A DNA stretch of 64,000 nt from the NCBI RefSeq assembly GCF_021044565.1, contig NZ_CP087997.1, positions 2,170,001-2,234,000 on the forward strand, given 5' to 3'. Position 1 is the stretch's first letter; each line of letters opens with the position of its first letter. Shown here piece by piece: positions 1 to 9,429 of this stretch. Position numbers and translations under genes: made by a program. Origin of the DNA: Subtercola endophyticus. GTDB lineage: Bacteria > Actinomycetota > Actinomycetes > Actinomycetales > Microbacteriaceae. The notes beneath the pieces are model-generated. The model had not been told where the DNA came from. It saw only the letters and a program-made list of their open reading frames with translations, and did no database searches.

Positions 1-407
1 AACGCATCGGCCACGAACGAGAGCGGATGCTCGGCGGCGAGTCCGAGCGCAAAGACGACGTCGGCCGTGGCGAGTGTGGGCAGGTCGGCGGTGATCACCA
101 CACGGGCGGCTGCGGGGTGGGTGCGGGCGGCATGATCCAAGCCGGCGCGGATGGCCGCGTTCAAGCCGTCGCCGGGGTCGGGAATCGTCACGGCGCCGAG
201 CTGCGTGACGGCGTCGGCTGCCACGGGGTCGCTGGTCACCACGAGTAGCTCACGAACATCCGGTACCGCCTGAATCGCGGCGATCGAGTCGAGGGCGAAC
301 GCGAGGGCCAGCCGGCGGCGCTCTTCGGGTGCGAGCGGAAAGTCGGCGAGGCGCGTCTTGGAGGCGGTCGATCCCTTGACGGGCACGACCACGACCCACT
401 CGGTCAC
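1..407 (-). CDS. cofC: 2-phospho-L-lactate / phosphoenolpyruvate guanylyltransferase CofC (FbiD), partial at window edge
   Basis: Transfers GMP from GTP to phospholactate or PEP to make the activated side-chain donor for coenzyme F420. The visible N-terminal 135 residues start at a GTG and begin [20 protein letters not shown], the glycine/lysine-rich nucleotide-binding start of the CofC/FbiD family, followed by an ITADLPTL metal/nucleotide motif near residue 110. The C-terminal third lies outside the window. The GTG overlaps the cofE stop by 4 bases (404-407), so translation is probably coupled to cofE. In Actinobacteria the known substrate is PEP (FbiD); which substrate applies here cannot be seen. 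Confidence 0.88.
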   Translation of the reverse strand, partial: MTEWVVVVPVKGSTASKTRLADFPLAPEERRRLALAFALDSIAAIQAVPDVRELLVVTSDPVAADAVTQLGAVTIPDPGDGLNAAIRAGLDHAARTHPAAARVVITADLPTLATADVVFALGLAAEHPLSFVADA

Positions 408-1462
408 GCGGTGCCTGCGACTGCAGCGGCGGCGTCAGATCCGGCGGCCACGTCAGGCCCAGCAGCGGCCGTCCCCGTGACTCCGGTTGCGGCGGGCGCG
501 TCAGATCCAGCAGCGGCGGGCGCGTCAGATCCGGCAAATCCGGTTGCGGCGGCAGCGGCAGCGACTCCGGCAGCAGCGGCGGATGCGTCAGATCCGGCAA
601 CTCCGGCAGCGGGGTCTCCAGCGTCTCCGGCAGCGGCGGCTCCGGCAGTGGCGGCGGCGGCCGCGCCGGCGGCCGCCAGCCCCGCTTCGTACCCCGAGGC
701 GAATCCCTCCGCCCGGCCCAGCTCGAGCGCCTCGTCGGTGCCGAGCCGGAACATGTCCGTCGGCCCCGTGCGGTTCAGCGCCCGGGCCGGAGTGTCGAGC
801 GACTCGACCACGAACCGCCCCGCGCCGCGCACCAGCGCCACCGGCACTCCCGTCGCCTTGCCTTTCACCAGGTCGGCTGCGGCAGCGAGTTCGTCGGCGA
901 CCGAGATCTGTGTGACCTCGAGTGTGGTGCCGAACGTGTCGACCCCGCCGCGCAGATCGTCGACAACCGTCACGCCGGCCGAACCGATCGCCGCGTCGGT
1001 CTGGCCTTCGCGCCACGCGCGCCCCAGCGTGTCGGAGATCAGGATGCCGAGCCTCACCCCGAACCGCGTGCGCAGTTCGGCGGCGAGCGCGCGCGCCGAA
1101 GCATCGGGGTCGAGCGGCAACAGCAGCACGGTGCCGGCGGGGGTGTTGCTCGCGTCTACTCCGGCGGCGGCTTGCACGATTCCCTGCCGGTTCTCGACGA
1201 TGCGCGTCACGCCGCCGGGATGCGCCCGAGTCGCAACCACGCGAACGGTCTCGGCCGTGATGGCGGCCTCACGGTCATCCGCTCGCACCGAACGGCCTTC
1301 GGCCTTCGAGACGATCTTGCTCGTGACCACCAGAATGTCGCCGTCGACCAGCGTGAGCCCGCTCGCTTCGACGGCGTCGCCGATGAGCCCGGCGAGCGAA
1401 ACGCCCGCCTCAATTTCGGGTATGCCGTCGACGGCATATACCTCTAACGATGCCGCGCCCAT
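404..1462 (-). CDS. cofE: Coenzyme F420-0:L-glutamate ligase CofE, stand-alone, with Ala/Gly/Ser/Asp-rich tail
   Basis: GTP-dependent ligase that adds glutamates to F420-0. The chosen ATG gives [20 protein letters not shown], the family N-terminus; 60 further upstream codons are open but are antisense shadow of the preceding gene's end. Family motifs [17 protein letters not shown] and [19 protein letters not shown] are intact. The enzyme core ends near residue 255. The last ~95 residues are low-complexity repeats of [10 protein letters not shown] type, coded by short tandem DNA repeats. The mycobacterial homologue FbiB instead carries an FMN-binding reductase domain there, and no such domain is present here. 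The gene lies 1 base after the F420 oxidoreductase stop and overlaps cofC, so it is mid-operon. Confidence 0.9.
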   Translation of the reverse strand: MGAASLEVYAVDGIPEIEAGVSLAGLIGDAVEASGLTLVDGDILVVTSKIVSKAEGRSVRADDREAAITAETVRVVATRAHPGGVTRIVENRQGIVQAAAGVDASNTPAGTVLLLPLDPDASARALAAELRTRFGVRLGILISDTLGRAWREGQTDAAIGSAGVTVVDDLRGGVDTFGTTLEVTQISVADELAAAADLVKGKATGVPVALVRGAGRFVVESLDTPARALNRTGPTDMFRLGTDEALELGRAEGFASGYEAGLAAAGAAAAATAGAAAAGDAGDPAAGVAGSDASAAAAGVAAAAAATGFAGSDAPAAAGSDAPAATGVTGTAAAGPDVAAGSDAAAAVAGTA

Positions 1463-1463
1463 G

Positions 1464-2465
1464 TCAGCGGCGCAGCTTCGGGAGCACATCGCGGCCGAAG
1501 ACATCGATCCAGTCGGACTGATTGCGGCCCACATTGTGCAGATAGATGCGGTCGAACCCGAGGTCGGCGAAGCGCTGGATGTAGGCGCGGTGCACGTCGG
1601 GGTCTGAGGAGATGAGCAAACGCCCTTCGAAGTCTTCGGCACGCACCGACTTGGCCAGCTGCTCGAATTCGAACGGCGAACGGATGTCGGCCTTCGGAAA
1701 CCGCATGCCGCCGTTCGGCCACTCGACCATCGCGTTCGAAAGGGCCTGCTTGTCGGTTTCTGCCCAGGACACGTGCAGCTGCAGCACCTTGGGCATGCTC
1801 GAGGGATCTTTGCCCACGTCTCGGGCTCCCTCGTCGAACTTGGCGAACAGGCCCGCGATCTTCTCCAGCGGGGCGCCCACGGTGATGAGCCCGTCGGCCT
1901 GACGGCCCGCGCGTTTCGCCGTGACCGGCCCGGCCGTCGCGACCAAGATCTCGGGGGCTTTTTCGGGCATGGTCCACAGACGGGTCGATTCGAGCTTGAA
2001 GAACTCGCCGCGATGTTTGACGTCTCGGCCGGCGAGAGAGGCGCTGAACAGTTTGTTGATGATGTCGAGGGCTTCGAACATCCGGTTGATGCGTTCGGGC
2101 GTTTCGGGCCAGTACTGCCCGACGATGTGCTCGTTCAGCGCCTCGCCCGACCCGATGCCGAGCCAGTGCCGACCCGGATACATTGCGGCGAGTGTCGCGC
2201 TCGCCTGCGCCACCATCGCTGGGTGCCAGCGGAACGTCGGCGCCGTGACGCCCGGGCCGAAATCGCCTTTCGTTCGCTCGCCTACGGCGGTCAGCACGTT
2301 CCAGACGAAAGAGGCCTGACCCTGCTGCGGCACCCAGGGCTGGTAGTGGTCGGCCGCCATGACTCCGCTGAACCCGTGATCTTCGGCGAGTGCGCTCAGC
2401 GCGACGGCTTCACTCGGGTGAAACTGCTCGAGCGCGGCAGCGTAGCCGACGGTGAGTTCAGACAT
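1464..2465 (-). CDS. F420-dependent oxidoreductase, glucose-6-phosphate dehydrogenase-like (LLM class)
   Basis: Luciferase-like TIM-barrel enzyme of 333 residues using F420. It matches the FGD-type subfamily: N-terminus [15 protein letters not shown], then DHYQPW with His40 and Trp44, and [10 protein letters not shown] with Glu108. These correspond to the catalytic His40/Trp44/Glu109 of mycobacterial Fgd1. The C-terminus [14 protein letters not shown] is also family-like. It is the first gene of a tight minus-strand operon with cofE and cofC, so cofactor synthesis and use are co-expressed. Glucose-6-phosphate as substrate is not proven; related members oxidise other sugar phosphates or alcohols, so no symbol is given. 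Confidence 0.85.
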   Translation of the reverse strand: MSELTVGYAAALEQFHPSEAVALSALAEDHGFSGVMAADHYQPWVPQQGQASFVWNVLTAVGERTKGDFGPGVTAPTFRWHPAMVAQASATLAAMYPGRHWLGIGSGEALNEHIVGQYWPETPERINRMFEALDIINKLFSASLAGRDVKHRGEFFKLESTRLWTMPEKAPEILVATAGPVTAKRAGRQADGLITVGAPLEKIAGLFAKFDEGARDVGKDPSSMPKVLQLHVSWAETDKQALSNAMVEWPNGGMRFPKADIRSPFEFEQLAKSVRAEDFEGRLLISSDPDVHRAYIQRFADLGFDRIYLHNVGRNQSDWIDVFGRDVLPKLRR

Positions 2466-2505
2466 GCCTCAATCCTGCCACTCGAGGCGAAGCGCCCGCC
2501 CCGCG

Positions 2506-2991
2506 TCAGTTGGGGCTGGCGAGAAACTCCGCGACGGCGACGGGAACGTAGGGCGCGACGTCTCCGCCGAGCCCGGCGACTTGGCGCACGAGCGAGCTGG
2601 ACACGTGGGCGTGCGCGGGGTCGGGCAGCAAGAAGATCGTCTCGACGCCGGCCAGGTTGCGGTTGACGATGGCCATCGGCGTTTCGTAGGCCACGTCGAC
2701 CTGCGAACGGATGCCCTTGACCAGCACTTTCGCGCCGACTTCGACGCAGTAGTCGACCAGCAGACCCATGCTCCACGACGTGACCAGAATTTCACCCTCG
2801 ACGTTGCCGTCGGCGATGGCGCGCTGAATGAGGGAGACCCGCTGAGCGATGGGCAGCAGCGCCGATTTGTCGGGGTTGTGCACAACGACGACGTGCACCT
2901 CGTCGAAGATCGAGGCGGCGCGCTCGATCACGTCAATGTGCCCAAGTGTCACGGGATCGAACGAACCGGGTACAACGGCGATGGTGTGCAT
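2506..2991 (-). CDS. coaD: Phosphopantetheine adenylyltransferase
   Basis: Penultimate step of coenzyme A synthesis: transfers AMP from ATP to 4'-phosphopantetheine. At 161 residues it is full length for bacterial PPAT. The N-terminus [20 protein letters not shown] carries the (T/H)xGH nucleotidyltransferase motif at residues 15-18, and the pantetheine/ATP loop [13 protein letters not shown] is near residue 91. The C-terminal [15 protein letters not shown] is typical. It follows recG by about 72 bases on the same strand, the usual recG/rsmD/coaD neighbourhood of Actinobacteria. Confidence 0.96.
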   Translation of the reverse strand: MHTIAVVPGSFDPVTLGHIDVIERAASIFDEVHVVVVHNPDKSALLPIAQRVSLIQRAIADGNVEGEILVTSWSMGLLVDYCVEVGAKVLVKGIRSQVDVAYETPMAIVNRNLAGVETIFLLPDPAHAHVSSSLVRQVAGLGGDVAPYVPVAVAEFLASPN

Positions 2992-3063
2992 GCTTTCAGG
3001 CTATCAATGCGCAGCAGGGGCCGTAACCGCCGGCCACCGGCACCGTAACACCGAGACGCAGCC

Positions 3064-5463
3064 TCAGCTCTTGGCGAGAAACGCGCGGTCGCTCTCGTCG
3101 AGTCGGCGCACGAGCGCGCCGGCGAGCTCCGGATGCCCGGCGAGCGTGGGGTCGAGCTCGAGCACCTCGGCCGCCGCCTCGCGCGCCTCGCCGATGAGAT
3201 CACCGTCGTGGATCACCCGCAGCAACCGCAGGGATGACCGGCCACCCGATTGGGTGCTGCCGAGCACATCGCCCTCGCGCCGCAGTTCGAGATCGATCTG
3301 GGCGAGTTCGAATCCGTCGAGGGTCGAGGCCACGGCATCCACTCGCTCACGGGCGAGGGACTCGGGCTCGGCGTGGGTCACCAGCAGGCAGAGCCCGGGC
3401 ACTCCCCCGCGGCCGACGCGGCCGCGCAGCTGATGCAGTTGTGAGACGCCGAACCGGTCGGCGTCCATAACCACCATCGTGGAGGCGTTCGGCACGTCGA
3501 CGCCGACCTCGATGACCGTCGTCGCGACCAGCACGTCGATCTCGCCCGCGGCGAAGGCCTGCATGGTCTGGTCTTTCTCTTCGGCCGACATGCGGCCGTG
3601 CAGTGGCTCGATGCGGGCGCCGGCGAGTGCCGGGTTGGCGCGGGCCTCGGCGAGAACGCCGACCACGGTCGCCATGGTGTGCTCGGGTGGCTCCGCACCC
3701 GCAACAGCAGCACCAGGAGGCCCGCTGCGGGCTGCTGCCGCGCCCCGTGCCGCCGCACTGGCGCCGGTCGTTCGTTTGGGTGCCGGCCGGGCATCCATCT
3801 CGTCGGATTCGAGGGTGTCTGCGGTCTCAGCGACGGTCGATTCGATGGCGGGGCAGACGAAGAACGCCTGCCGCCCTTTCGCCAGCTCTTCGGCGGTGCG
3901 CTGCCAAATGCGCCCGGCCCAGCCCGGCTTCTCGGCGAGCGGCACGACGAAGCTCGAGATGCCCTGCCGGCCGGCGGGCAGCTCGGTGATGGTGCTGATG
4001 TCGAGGTCGCCGAACACCGTCATGGCGACGGTTCGCGGAATCGGTGTGGCCGTCATCACCAGCACGTGCGGCGGCACCGCGCCCTTGGCCCGCAGCGCAT
4101 CACGTTGCTCGACGCCGAATCGGTGCTGCTCGTCGACCACGACGAGTCCGAGGTCGTAGAACTGCACGTTGTCGCTCAGCAGGGCGTGGGTGCCGATGAC
4201 GATTTTCGCCTGCCCCGATACCATGCGCAGCAGGGCCTTGCGTCGCACAGCGATGGGCAGCTGACCCGTATGCAGCGTCGGCATGAGCTCGGCCGAGAGA
4301 TCGGGGCCCAGCACGCGCACGATCGAGCGGAGGTGCTGCGCCGCCAGCACCTCGGTCGGCGCGAGCAGGGCGGCCTGACCGCCCGAATCGGCGACCGCGA
4401 GCATGGCGCGAAGCGCTACGAGCGTCTTTCCCGAGCCCACCTCCCCCTGAATGAGCCGGTTCATCGGCTCGGGCTTGGCCAGATCTGCCGTGATCTCGCT
4501 GCCGACGAGGTTCTGGTCGGCCGTCAGGGTGAAGGGGAGCGCCTTGTCGAACCGCTCGAGATACCCGCCCGGTTTGGCAACGCGCGGATTCGCGTGCTGG
4601 GCGTGCGCCGCCTGGCGCTGCTGCAGCAGGGCCGTCTGCAGCACAAACGCCTCCTGAAACTTCAGCGCCTCTCGCGCTCGCATGAAATCGCTGTCTTTTT
4701 TCGGCTGGTGGATGAGCTGCAGCGCCGTGCCGAAATCGACCAGCCCGCGCTGCTTTCGCAGGGCCGCGGGCACGGGGTCACCGACCGTGCCGACCGCCTC
4801 GAGCACCATCGCCATGGCCGCCTGCACCTGCCAGCTCGACATCGTTCCGCTCGCCGGGTAGATGGGAATCGGCGACTCCGCCCACTTCTTGGCCTTCTCG
4901 TCGACGCTGCCGTCGAGTTCGAGCAGGTCGAGTTCGTCGAAGAGCTGGTAGTCGGGGTGCGCGAGCTGAAGCGCGCCGCGGTACTCGGAGACCTTCCCGG
5001 CGAAAATTCCGCGCAGACCTGGGCGCAGCTCGCGCGAACGCCAGGCCTGGTTGAAGAACGTCAGGCTCAGGATTCCGCGGCCGTCGGAGATCGAGACCTC
5101 GAGAATCGAGCCGCGCCGGGCCTTCATCGGCCGCTCGACCACCTTGCGAATCTCGGCGACGATCGTCACCGTCTCATTCAGTGGCAACTCGCTGAGGGCG
5201 GTGAGCTCGCCCCGGCGCGCATAACGCCGCGGGTAGTGCTCGAGCATGTCGCCGACGGTCACGATTCCGAACGACTTCTGCAGCACTCCGGCCGTGCGGC
5301 CACCGACGATACCCGACACCTTGTCGTCGAGCGGCGACCCGGTTCCGAGGTTGGCGCGCCGCTCCCCCGCCGTGAGTTCGCGTACCGCCCGGTCGTCACC
5401 CTTCGTCCACGTCGACCCTCGCGCCGCGGAAGAACTCGCAGCAGATTGGTCAGAGGGGCTCAT
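3064..5463 (-). CDS. recG: ATP-dependent DNA helicase RecG
   Basis: Branch-migrating helicase that regresses stalled forks and processes Holliday junctions. It has an N-terminal OB/wedge domain, Walker A GEVGSGKTLVAL, the DExH motif VVDEQHRFGVEQR, motif III MTATPIPRT, and a C-terminal helicase domain with TTVIEVGVDVPNA and QLRGRVGRG. I chose the ATG at 5463 (799 residues, MSPSDQSAASS); a GTG at 5514 would add 17 residues of weak coding character. An Ala/Pro/Gly-rich insert lies near residues 550-590, between the helicase lobes' motifs. It is divergent from rsmD and upstream of coaD. Confidence 0.96.
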   Translation of the reverse strand: MSPSDQSAASSSAARGSTWTKGDDRAVRELTAGERRANLGTGSPLDDKVSGIVGGRTAGVLQKSFGIVTVGDMLEHYPRRYARRGELTALSELPLNETVTIVAEIRKVVERPMKARRGSILEVSISDGRGILSLTFFNQAWRSRELRPGLRGIFAGKVSEYRGALQLAHPDYQLFDELDLLELDGSVDEKAKKWAESPIPIYPASGTMSSWQVQAAMAMVLEAVGTVGDPVPAALRKQRGLVDFGTALQLIHQPKKDSDFMRAREALKFQEAFVLQTALLQQRQAAHAQHANPRVAKPGGYLERFDKALPFTLTADQNLVGSEITADLAKPEPMNRLIQGEVGSGKTLVALRAMLAVADSGGQAALLAPTEVLAAQHLRSIVRVLGPDLSAELMPTLHTGQLPIAVRRKALLRMVSGQAKIVIGTHALLSDNVQFYDLGLVVVDEQHRFGVEQRDALRAKGAVPPHVLVMTATPIPRTVAMTVFGDLDISTITELPAGRQGISSFVVPLAEKPGWAGRIWQRTAEELAKGRQAFFVCPAIESTVAETADTLESDEMDARPAPKRTTGASAAARGAAAARSGPPGAAVAGAEPPEHTMATVVGVLAEARANPALAGARIEPLHGRMSAEEKDQTMQAFAAGEIDVLVATTVIEVGVDVPNASTMVVMDADRFGVSQLHQLRGRVGRGGVPGLCLLVTHAEPESLARERVDAVASTLDGFELAQIDLELRREGDVLGSTQSGGRSSLRLLRVIHDGDLIGEAREAAAEVLELDPTLAGHPELAGALVRRLDESDRAFLAKS

Positions 5464-5555
5464 ACGCACGATTCTAGGCTCAGCGACCGACAGATCGGGC
5501 CCAACGTGACGCACTCTGAGGAGTGCACCCGACCCGCTGTGGATAACATTCAGCC

Positions 5556-6128
5556 ATGACCCGCATCATCGCCGGCTTCGCCGGTTCGCAGCGCCTGGCC
5601 GTTCCCTCGAGCGGCACGCGCCCGACGAGCGACCGGGTTCGAGAGGCCATCTTCTCGGCCCTGGAGTCGCGCGATCTGATCGCCGGCAGTGCCGTTCTCG
5701 ACCTGTTTGCGGGCTCCGGTGCGCTCGGCCTCGAAGCGGCGAGCCGCGGGGCCGCCGAAGTGACGCTCGTGGAGAAGAGCAGTGCGGCGGCCCGCGTGGC
5801 CAAAGGCAATGCAGCGGTCATCCTGAGCGCCGCGGCCGCGTCGAAGGTCACAAAGCCGCGGATTCACGTGGTGCCCCAGGCGGTTTCGGCCTTTCTCGGC
5901 ACGACCCCCTCGCGTTTCGACGTCGTGTTCATCGACCCGCCGTACGACCTCGGTGAGCCAGAGCTGGCCGACACTCTGCATCGCCTCGTGACTCACGTCG
6001 TGCCTGGCGCTACCGTCGTCGTCGAGCGCACCTCTCGCTCGCCCCAGCCCACGCTGCCGCCCACGCTCGAGCTCGACCGCCGCAAAGACTACGGCGAGAC
6101 GACGCTCTGGTGGTTCACCGCTCGCTGA
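5556..6128 (+). CDS. rsmD: 16S rRNA (guanine(966)-N(2))-methyltransferase RsmD
   Basis: SAM-dependent methyltransferase acting on G966 of 16S rRNA. At 190 residues it is the family length. It has the N-terminal MTRIIAGFAGSQRLAVP, the GTRPTSDRVREAIFS motif, SAM loop VLDLFAGSGALGLEAASRG (residues ~47-65) and the N6/N2-methylase motif IDPPYDL at ~128. A TAACAT hexamer ends 6 bases before the ATG, which suggests a leaderless or near-leaderless transcript. It is divergent from recG. Confidence 0.94.
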   Translation: MTRIIAGFAGSQRLAVPSSGTRPTSDRVREAIFSALESRDLIAGSAVLDLFAGSGALGLEAASRGAAEVTLVEKSSAAARVAKGNAAVILSAAAASKVTKPRIHVVPQAVSAFLGTTPSRFDVVFIDPPYDLGEPELADTLHRLVTHVVPGATVVVERTSRSPQPTLPPTLELDRRKDYGETTLWWFTAR

Positions 6129-6132
6129 CGCA

Positions 6133-6810
6133 TCAGGCGAGGATGTTCACGGCGCGGGAGACGACGAGGGCGAGCAAGACGAAGGCGCCGATGGATTGGA
6201 ACGCCATGATGAGTTTGGCGCGGGAGGTCATCGGCATGGTGTCGGTGGGGCTGAAGGCGATCATGTTCGTGAAGGCCACGTAGAAGTAGTCGATGTAACC
6301 GGGCCGCCACTGCCTCGAGTCGGCAGGGCTGCCGTCGGTGCTACCGTCAGCGCCGCCCTCGTCGCCGCCGTCGTTCTGCGGAAACCTGAAGTCGGCCCCG
6401 GCAGCGTGCCAGCCACCAGCCTCTCGACGGGCGACGGGGCCGCCGTGGTCGAGTTCCCAGTAGACGAGCCCGAAAGTGATCACGCTGCTCAGCCAGACCT
6501 GCAGGGCACTGAGAAGCACGTCTTTGCCGTCCGCGTCGCCGTTCAGCAGGTTCTCGATCGTCACGAGCACCGTGATCTGGTTGGCGAGCACGAGGAACGA
6601 GGTGAGAACGATCGAGATCCATCGGGAGAGAGTCGTCTCGCGGCACAGCCGACGGGGGTTCTGGATCACGAGCGGTATGAGCAGCGCACCAGCGATCGCC
6701 GGCACGAGCCAGCTCGGCAGCACCTGGAATTTCTGCGGAATGAAGTACAACAGCGCCAGATTCACGAGCACCGCGATGAGCACCGGCAGGCGGTCTTCAT
6801 AGTCAGACAT
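6133..6810 (-). CDS. Membrane protein with ion-channel-like C-terminal pore segment (DUF1345-like)
   Basis: Integral membrane protein of 225 residues from ATG 6810 (MSDYEDRLPVL); an in-frame ATG at 6873 would add 21 polar residues. Four hydrophobic segments fill the first ~125 residues. An acidic, Gly-rich loop follows (~140-165), then YIDYFYVAFTNMIAFSPTD, which resembles the pore/filter loop of small two-helix ion channels and DUF1345 proteins, and a last helix. The canonical TVGYG filter is absent. No partner gene is obvious: it ends 4 bases from the convergent rsmD end. Function is not assigned. Confidence 0.7.
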   Translation of the reverse strand: MSDYEDRLPVLIAVLVNLALLYFIPQKFQVLPSWLVPAIAGALLIPLVIQNPRRLCRETTLSRWISIVLTSFLVLANQITVLVTIENLLNGDADGKDVLLSALQVWLSSVITFGLVYWELDHGGPVARREAGGWHAAGADFRFPQNDGGDEGGADGSTDGSPADSRQWRPGYIDYFYVAFTNMIAFSPTDTMPMTSRAKLIMAFQSIGAFVLLALVVSRAVNILA

Positions 6811-6910
6811 GAGGGATGCTCGTAACTCCACGATGACGAGTGTAGCCCGACCCGGGCATCCGTGCGCAAGCATCCCGGGCCAGATTCATTCCCTGCAAGA
6901 TTGCATCACA

Positions 6911-6952
6911 GCAAACTTGCAGGTACGCAACGTTGCAGTTGCGAAAGTTTGC
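6911..6952. promoter_or_regulatory. Symmetric operator candidate upstream of tetR-MFS
   Basis: A perfect 10-base palindrome GCAACGTTGC (6927-6936) is flanked by inverted arms GCAAACTT (6911-6918) and AAGTTTGC (6945-6952). All three share the same centre (6931.5). The dyad overlaps the -35 region of the tetR promoter. Autoregulation by the TetR protein that follows is the simplest reading (inference). Confidence 0.6.
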
Positions 6953-6973
6953 ACATAGCGCAATAATTGAGAT
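6939..6973 (+). promoter_or_regulatory. Promoter of tetR-MFS operon, probably leaderless
   Basis: TTGCGA (6939-6944), a 17-base spacer and AATAAT (6962-6967) fit a sigma-70-type promoter. Transcription would start about 7 bases later, at or next to the ATG at 6974, so the mRNA is probably leaderless. No Shine-Dalgarno sequence is visible. The -35 lies inside the dyad described above. Confidence 0.5.
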
Positions 6974-7624
6974 ATGGAAATCACCGCCCCCCTCGGACTA
7001 CGCGACAAGAAGCGCGCCGAGACCCGGGCCAAGCTCGAACGAGCAGCAGTCGAACTGGTGCTGCGCGAGGGCCTGGCCCACGCCACGGTCGACGCCATCA
7101 GTGAGGCCGCCGACGTGTCGAGCCGCACCTTCTTCAACTATTTCGATAGCAAAGAAGACGCCGTACTCGGCATCCACGACCTGGAGCTGACCGAAGAAGC
7201 GGTCACCGAGCACCTGCGTAAGAACGACGGTGCCGGTCTCGTCGAGTCGATCGTCAAGCTGTTGTTCTGGGTGATCGGCCCCTCCATTACGACCACCGAC
7301 CTGCACGCGCTTCGCATGCAGGTCGTTAAGGCCCACCCCGAGCTGCTGAGCAGGCATGTCACGCAAATGACACGCATGGCCGATCAGCTCACCGCGGCCA
7401 TCCAGACCCTGCTCGCGAGCGATCCCGAATTCGCCGCAGACCCCGTACAGACCCGTTCGGCCTCGGCCGACATGCTGCTCACTATCTGCAGCGGTGGCGT
7501 TCGCGTCGCCGTCAAAGAGTGGGTCACCGAGGGCAGCACGGTCAGTTCAGACCCGGCCACGACAGACCAGTTGGAACAGCGAGCCATCGAGCTCGTCAGA
7601 GAGGTAACGAAAAAAATCCAATGA
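6974..7624 (+). CDS. TetR/AcrR family transcriptional regulator (efflux regulator)
   Basis: 216 residues. The N-terminal helix-turn-helix contains KKRAETRAKLERAAVELVL and VDAISEAADVSSRTFFNYF (residues ~10-58), a strong TetR_N match. The C-terminal ligand domain is like that of regulators paired with drug exporters. Its stop overlaps the ATG of the following MFS gene (ATGA), so the two are translated together. It probably represses its own operon through the upstream dyad and is released by a transported compound (inference). Confidence 0.9.
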   Translation: MEITAPLGLRDKKRAETRAKLERAAVELVLREGLAHATVDAISEAADVSSRTFFNYFDSKEDAVLGIHDLELTEEAVTEHLRKNDGAGLVESIVKLLFWVIGPSITTTDLHALRMQVVKAHPELLSRHVTQMTRMADQLTAAIQTLLASDPEFAADPVQTRSASADMLLTICSGGVRVAVKEWVTEGSTVSSDPATTDQLEQRAIELVREVTKKIQ

Positions 7625-9333
7625 GTGCCACAACCGCTCCGGCACCGACCGCATCAACGGCCGCGCCGACTTCGAAACGCAACATCCTTTTGGTGTTCGC
7701 CGGCCTGATGGTGACGATGCTTCTCGCATCGCTCGACCAGACCATCTTCAGCACCGCACTGCCCACCATCGTCGGCCAGCTGCACGGCGTCGACCTCATG
7801 CTGTGGGTGACCACCGCGTACATCCTCGCGTCGACAATCGTGCTGCCCGTCTACGGCAAGCTCGGTGACCTCATCGGCCGCAAGGGCCTGTTCATCATCG
7901 CGATCAGCCTCTTCATGCTCGGCTCGATCATCGGTGGGCTCGCCCCCGACATGGGCCAGCTCATCGCAGGCCGGGCTATTCAGGGCCTCGGTGGCGGTGG
8001 TTTGATGATTCTCTCGCAGGCCATCATCGCCGACGTCGTGCCCGCTCGTGAGCGCGGCAAGTACATGGGAATCATGGGCGGCGTGTTCGCCCTCTCGAGT
8101 GTCGCCGGCCCGCTGCTCGGCGGCTGGTTCACCGAAGGGCCCGGCTGGCGCTGGGGTTTCTGGATGAACATTCCCCTGGGCATCCTCGCGATCCTGTCTG
8201 CCGTGATGTTCTTGCACCTGCCGAAGGGTCAGCAGGGCAAGCCCCGCATCGACTTCGCCGGCATGATTCTGCTGGCACTCGCCTCGACCGGCCTCTTGCT
8301 CACCACGACCTGGGGTGGCAACACCTACGACTGGGATTCGCCCACGATCATCGGCCTCATCGTCGGTACCGTCATCGCGGCGATCGCCTTCATCATGGTG
8401 GAGCGTCGCGCCTCTGAGCCGATCATGCCGCCGTTCCTGTTCAAGCAGCGCAACTTCGTGTTCACCACGATCGCCGGTCTCATCATCGGAATCGCGATGT
8501 TCGGTGCGCTCGCCTACCTGCCGACCTACATGCAGATGGTCACGGGTGCCAACGCCACCCAGGCCGGCCTGCTGATGATTCCGCTGATGGCGGGTCTGCT
8601 GATCACCTCGATCGGCTCGGGTCAGCTGGTGAGCCGTACGGGTCACTACAAGTTCCTGCCGATCGTCGGCACGATCATCACGGCCGGCGCGCTTCTGCTG
8701 CTCTCCACGATGACCGCCGGGATGCCCGTCTGGATCATCTGCGCCTACCTGGCCATCATGGGTATCGGCCTCGGTATGTGTATGCAGATCCTGATCCTGA
8801 TCGTGCAGAACACGTTCCCGCTGCGTGTGGTGGGTACGGCTACCGCGTCGAACAACTACTTCCGCCAGATCGGTGCCTCACTCGGCACCGCCATCGTCGG
8901 CAGCCTGTTCACCGCGAAGCTGACCACCCTGCTGGCCGAGCGGATGCCCGCTGGAGGAACCGGTACTGCCGGTGGAAACAACTCGCTGACGCCCGACCTG
9001 GTGCGCGCCCTGCCCGCCTCGGTTCGTGACATCATCATCGGTTCGTACAACGACGCTCTCACCCCTGTGTTCCTGCTGATGGTTCCGCTGGTGCTCGCCG
9101 CTACGGTGCTGCTGTTCTTCGTCAAAGAGAAGCCGCTTGCCACCACGCTCGACCGCGGCGAGGTGCTGTCGGAGTCGCTCGAGGTCGACGGTGCATCGCG
9201 AGTCTCCCTCGCCACCGGCGCTATCGCGCTGGAGGAGATCCGGGCCGCGGGGTCGGCAGATCCCGATGCAGAATTGGCTCAGCTGACCGACGACGAGTCG
9301 GAAGCAGCCAAGGCTTCGGGGCCACGGCACTAG
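7621..9333 (+). CDS. DHA2-family MFS multidrug efflux transporter (EmrB/QacA type)
   Basis: 570 residues, about 14 predicted membrane helices. The DHA2 signature LDQTIFSTALPTIVGQL is at helix 1, motif A (GKLGDLIGRKGLF) follows helix 2, and a motif C-like glycine-rich segment (GGVFALSSVAGPLLGG) is in helix 5. The start is the ATG at 7621 overlapping the tetR stop; the longer reading frame from 7519 is shadow within tetR. Likely a proton-driven exporter of drugs or other amphipathic compounds, controlled by the coupled TetR. A soluble acidic C-tail of ~55 residues is present. Confidence 0.92.
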   Translation: MSATTAPAPTASTAAPTSKRNILLVFAGLMVTMLLASLDQTIFSTALPTIVGQLHGVDLMLWVTTAYILASTIVLPVYGKLGDLIGRKGLFIIAISLFMLGSIIGGLAPDMGQLIAGRAIQGLGGGGLMILSQAIIADVVPARERGKYMGIMGGVFALSSVAGPLLGGWFTEGPGWRWGFWMNIPLGILAILSAVMFLHLPKGQQGKPRIDFAGMILLALASTGLLLTTTWGGNTYDWDSPTIIGLIVGTVIAAIAFIMVERRASEPIMPPFLFKQRNFVFTTIAGLIIGIAMFGALAYLPTYMQMVTGANATQAGLLMIPLMAGLLITSIGSGQLVSRTGHYKFLPIVGTIITAGALLLLSTMTAGMPVWIICAYLAIMGIGLGMCMQILILIVQNTFPLRVVGTATASNNYFRQIGASLGTAIVGSLFTAKLTTLLAERMPAGGTGTAGGNNSLTPDLVRALPASVRDIIIGSYNDALTPVFLLMVPLVLAATVLLFFVKEKPLATTLDRGEVLSESLEVDGASRVSLATGAIALEEIRAAGSADPDAELAQLTDDESEAAKASGPRH

Positions 9334-9361
9334 CTGTAACCCGCATTCGCGTCTGAAGACG

Positions 9362-9406
9362 AAGAACGCCGGCCCGACCATCCAGTGGTCGGGCCGGCGT
9401 TCTTTT
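9362..9406 (+). terminator. Rho-independent terminator after the MFS gene
   Basis: A perfect 19-bp stem (9362-9380 with 9386-9404) and a 5-base loop, ending in a T run (9401-9406). The A-rich start of the left arm means it may also stop the opposing transcript from 9.4-11 kb. It is the best intrinsic terminator in the window. Confidence 0.93.
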
Positions 9407-9429
9407 GTGCTTGTGGCCGTGTCTGGCTC

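Noticed and set aside
411..1607. 398-residue plus-strand open frame opposite cofE
   Set aside because: Its protein is Ala/Ser/Pro/Arg-rich low complexity and mirrors the cofE strand; cofE has clear family motifs.
3598..5559. 653-residue plus-strand frame opposite recG
   Set aside because: No family pattern, His/Arg/Gly-rich, antisense to a full-length RecG.
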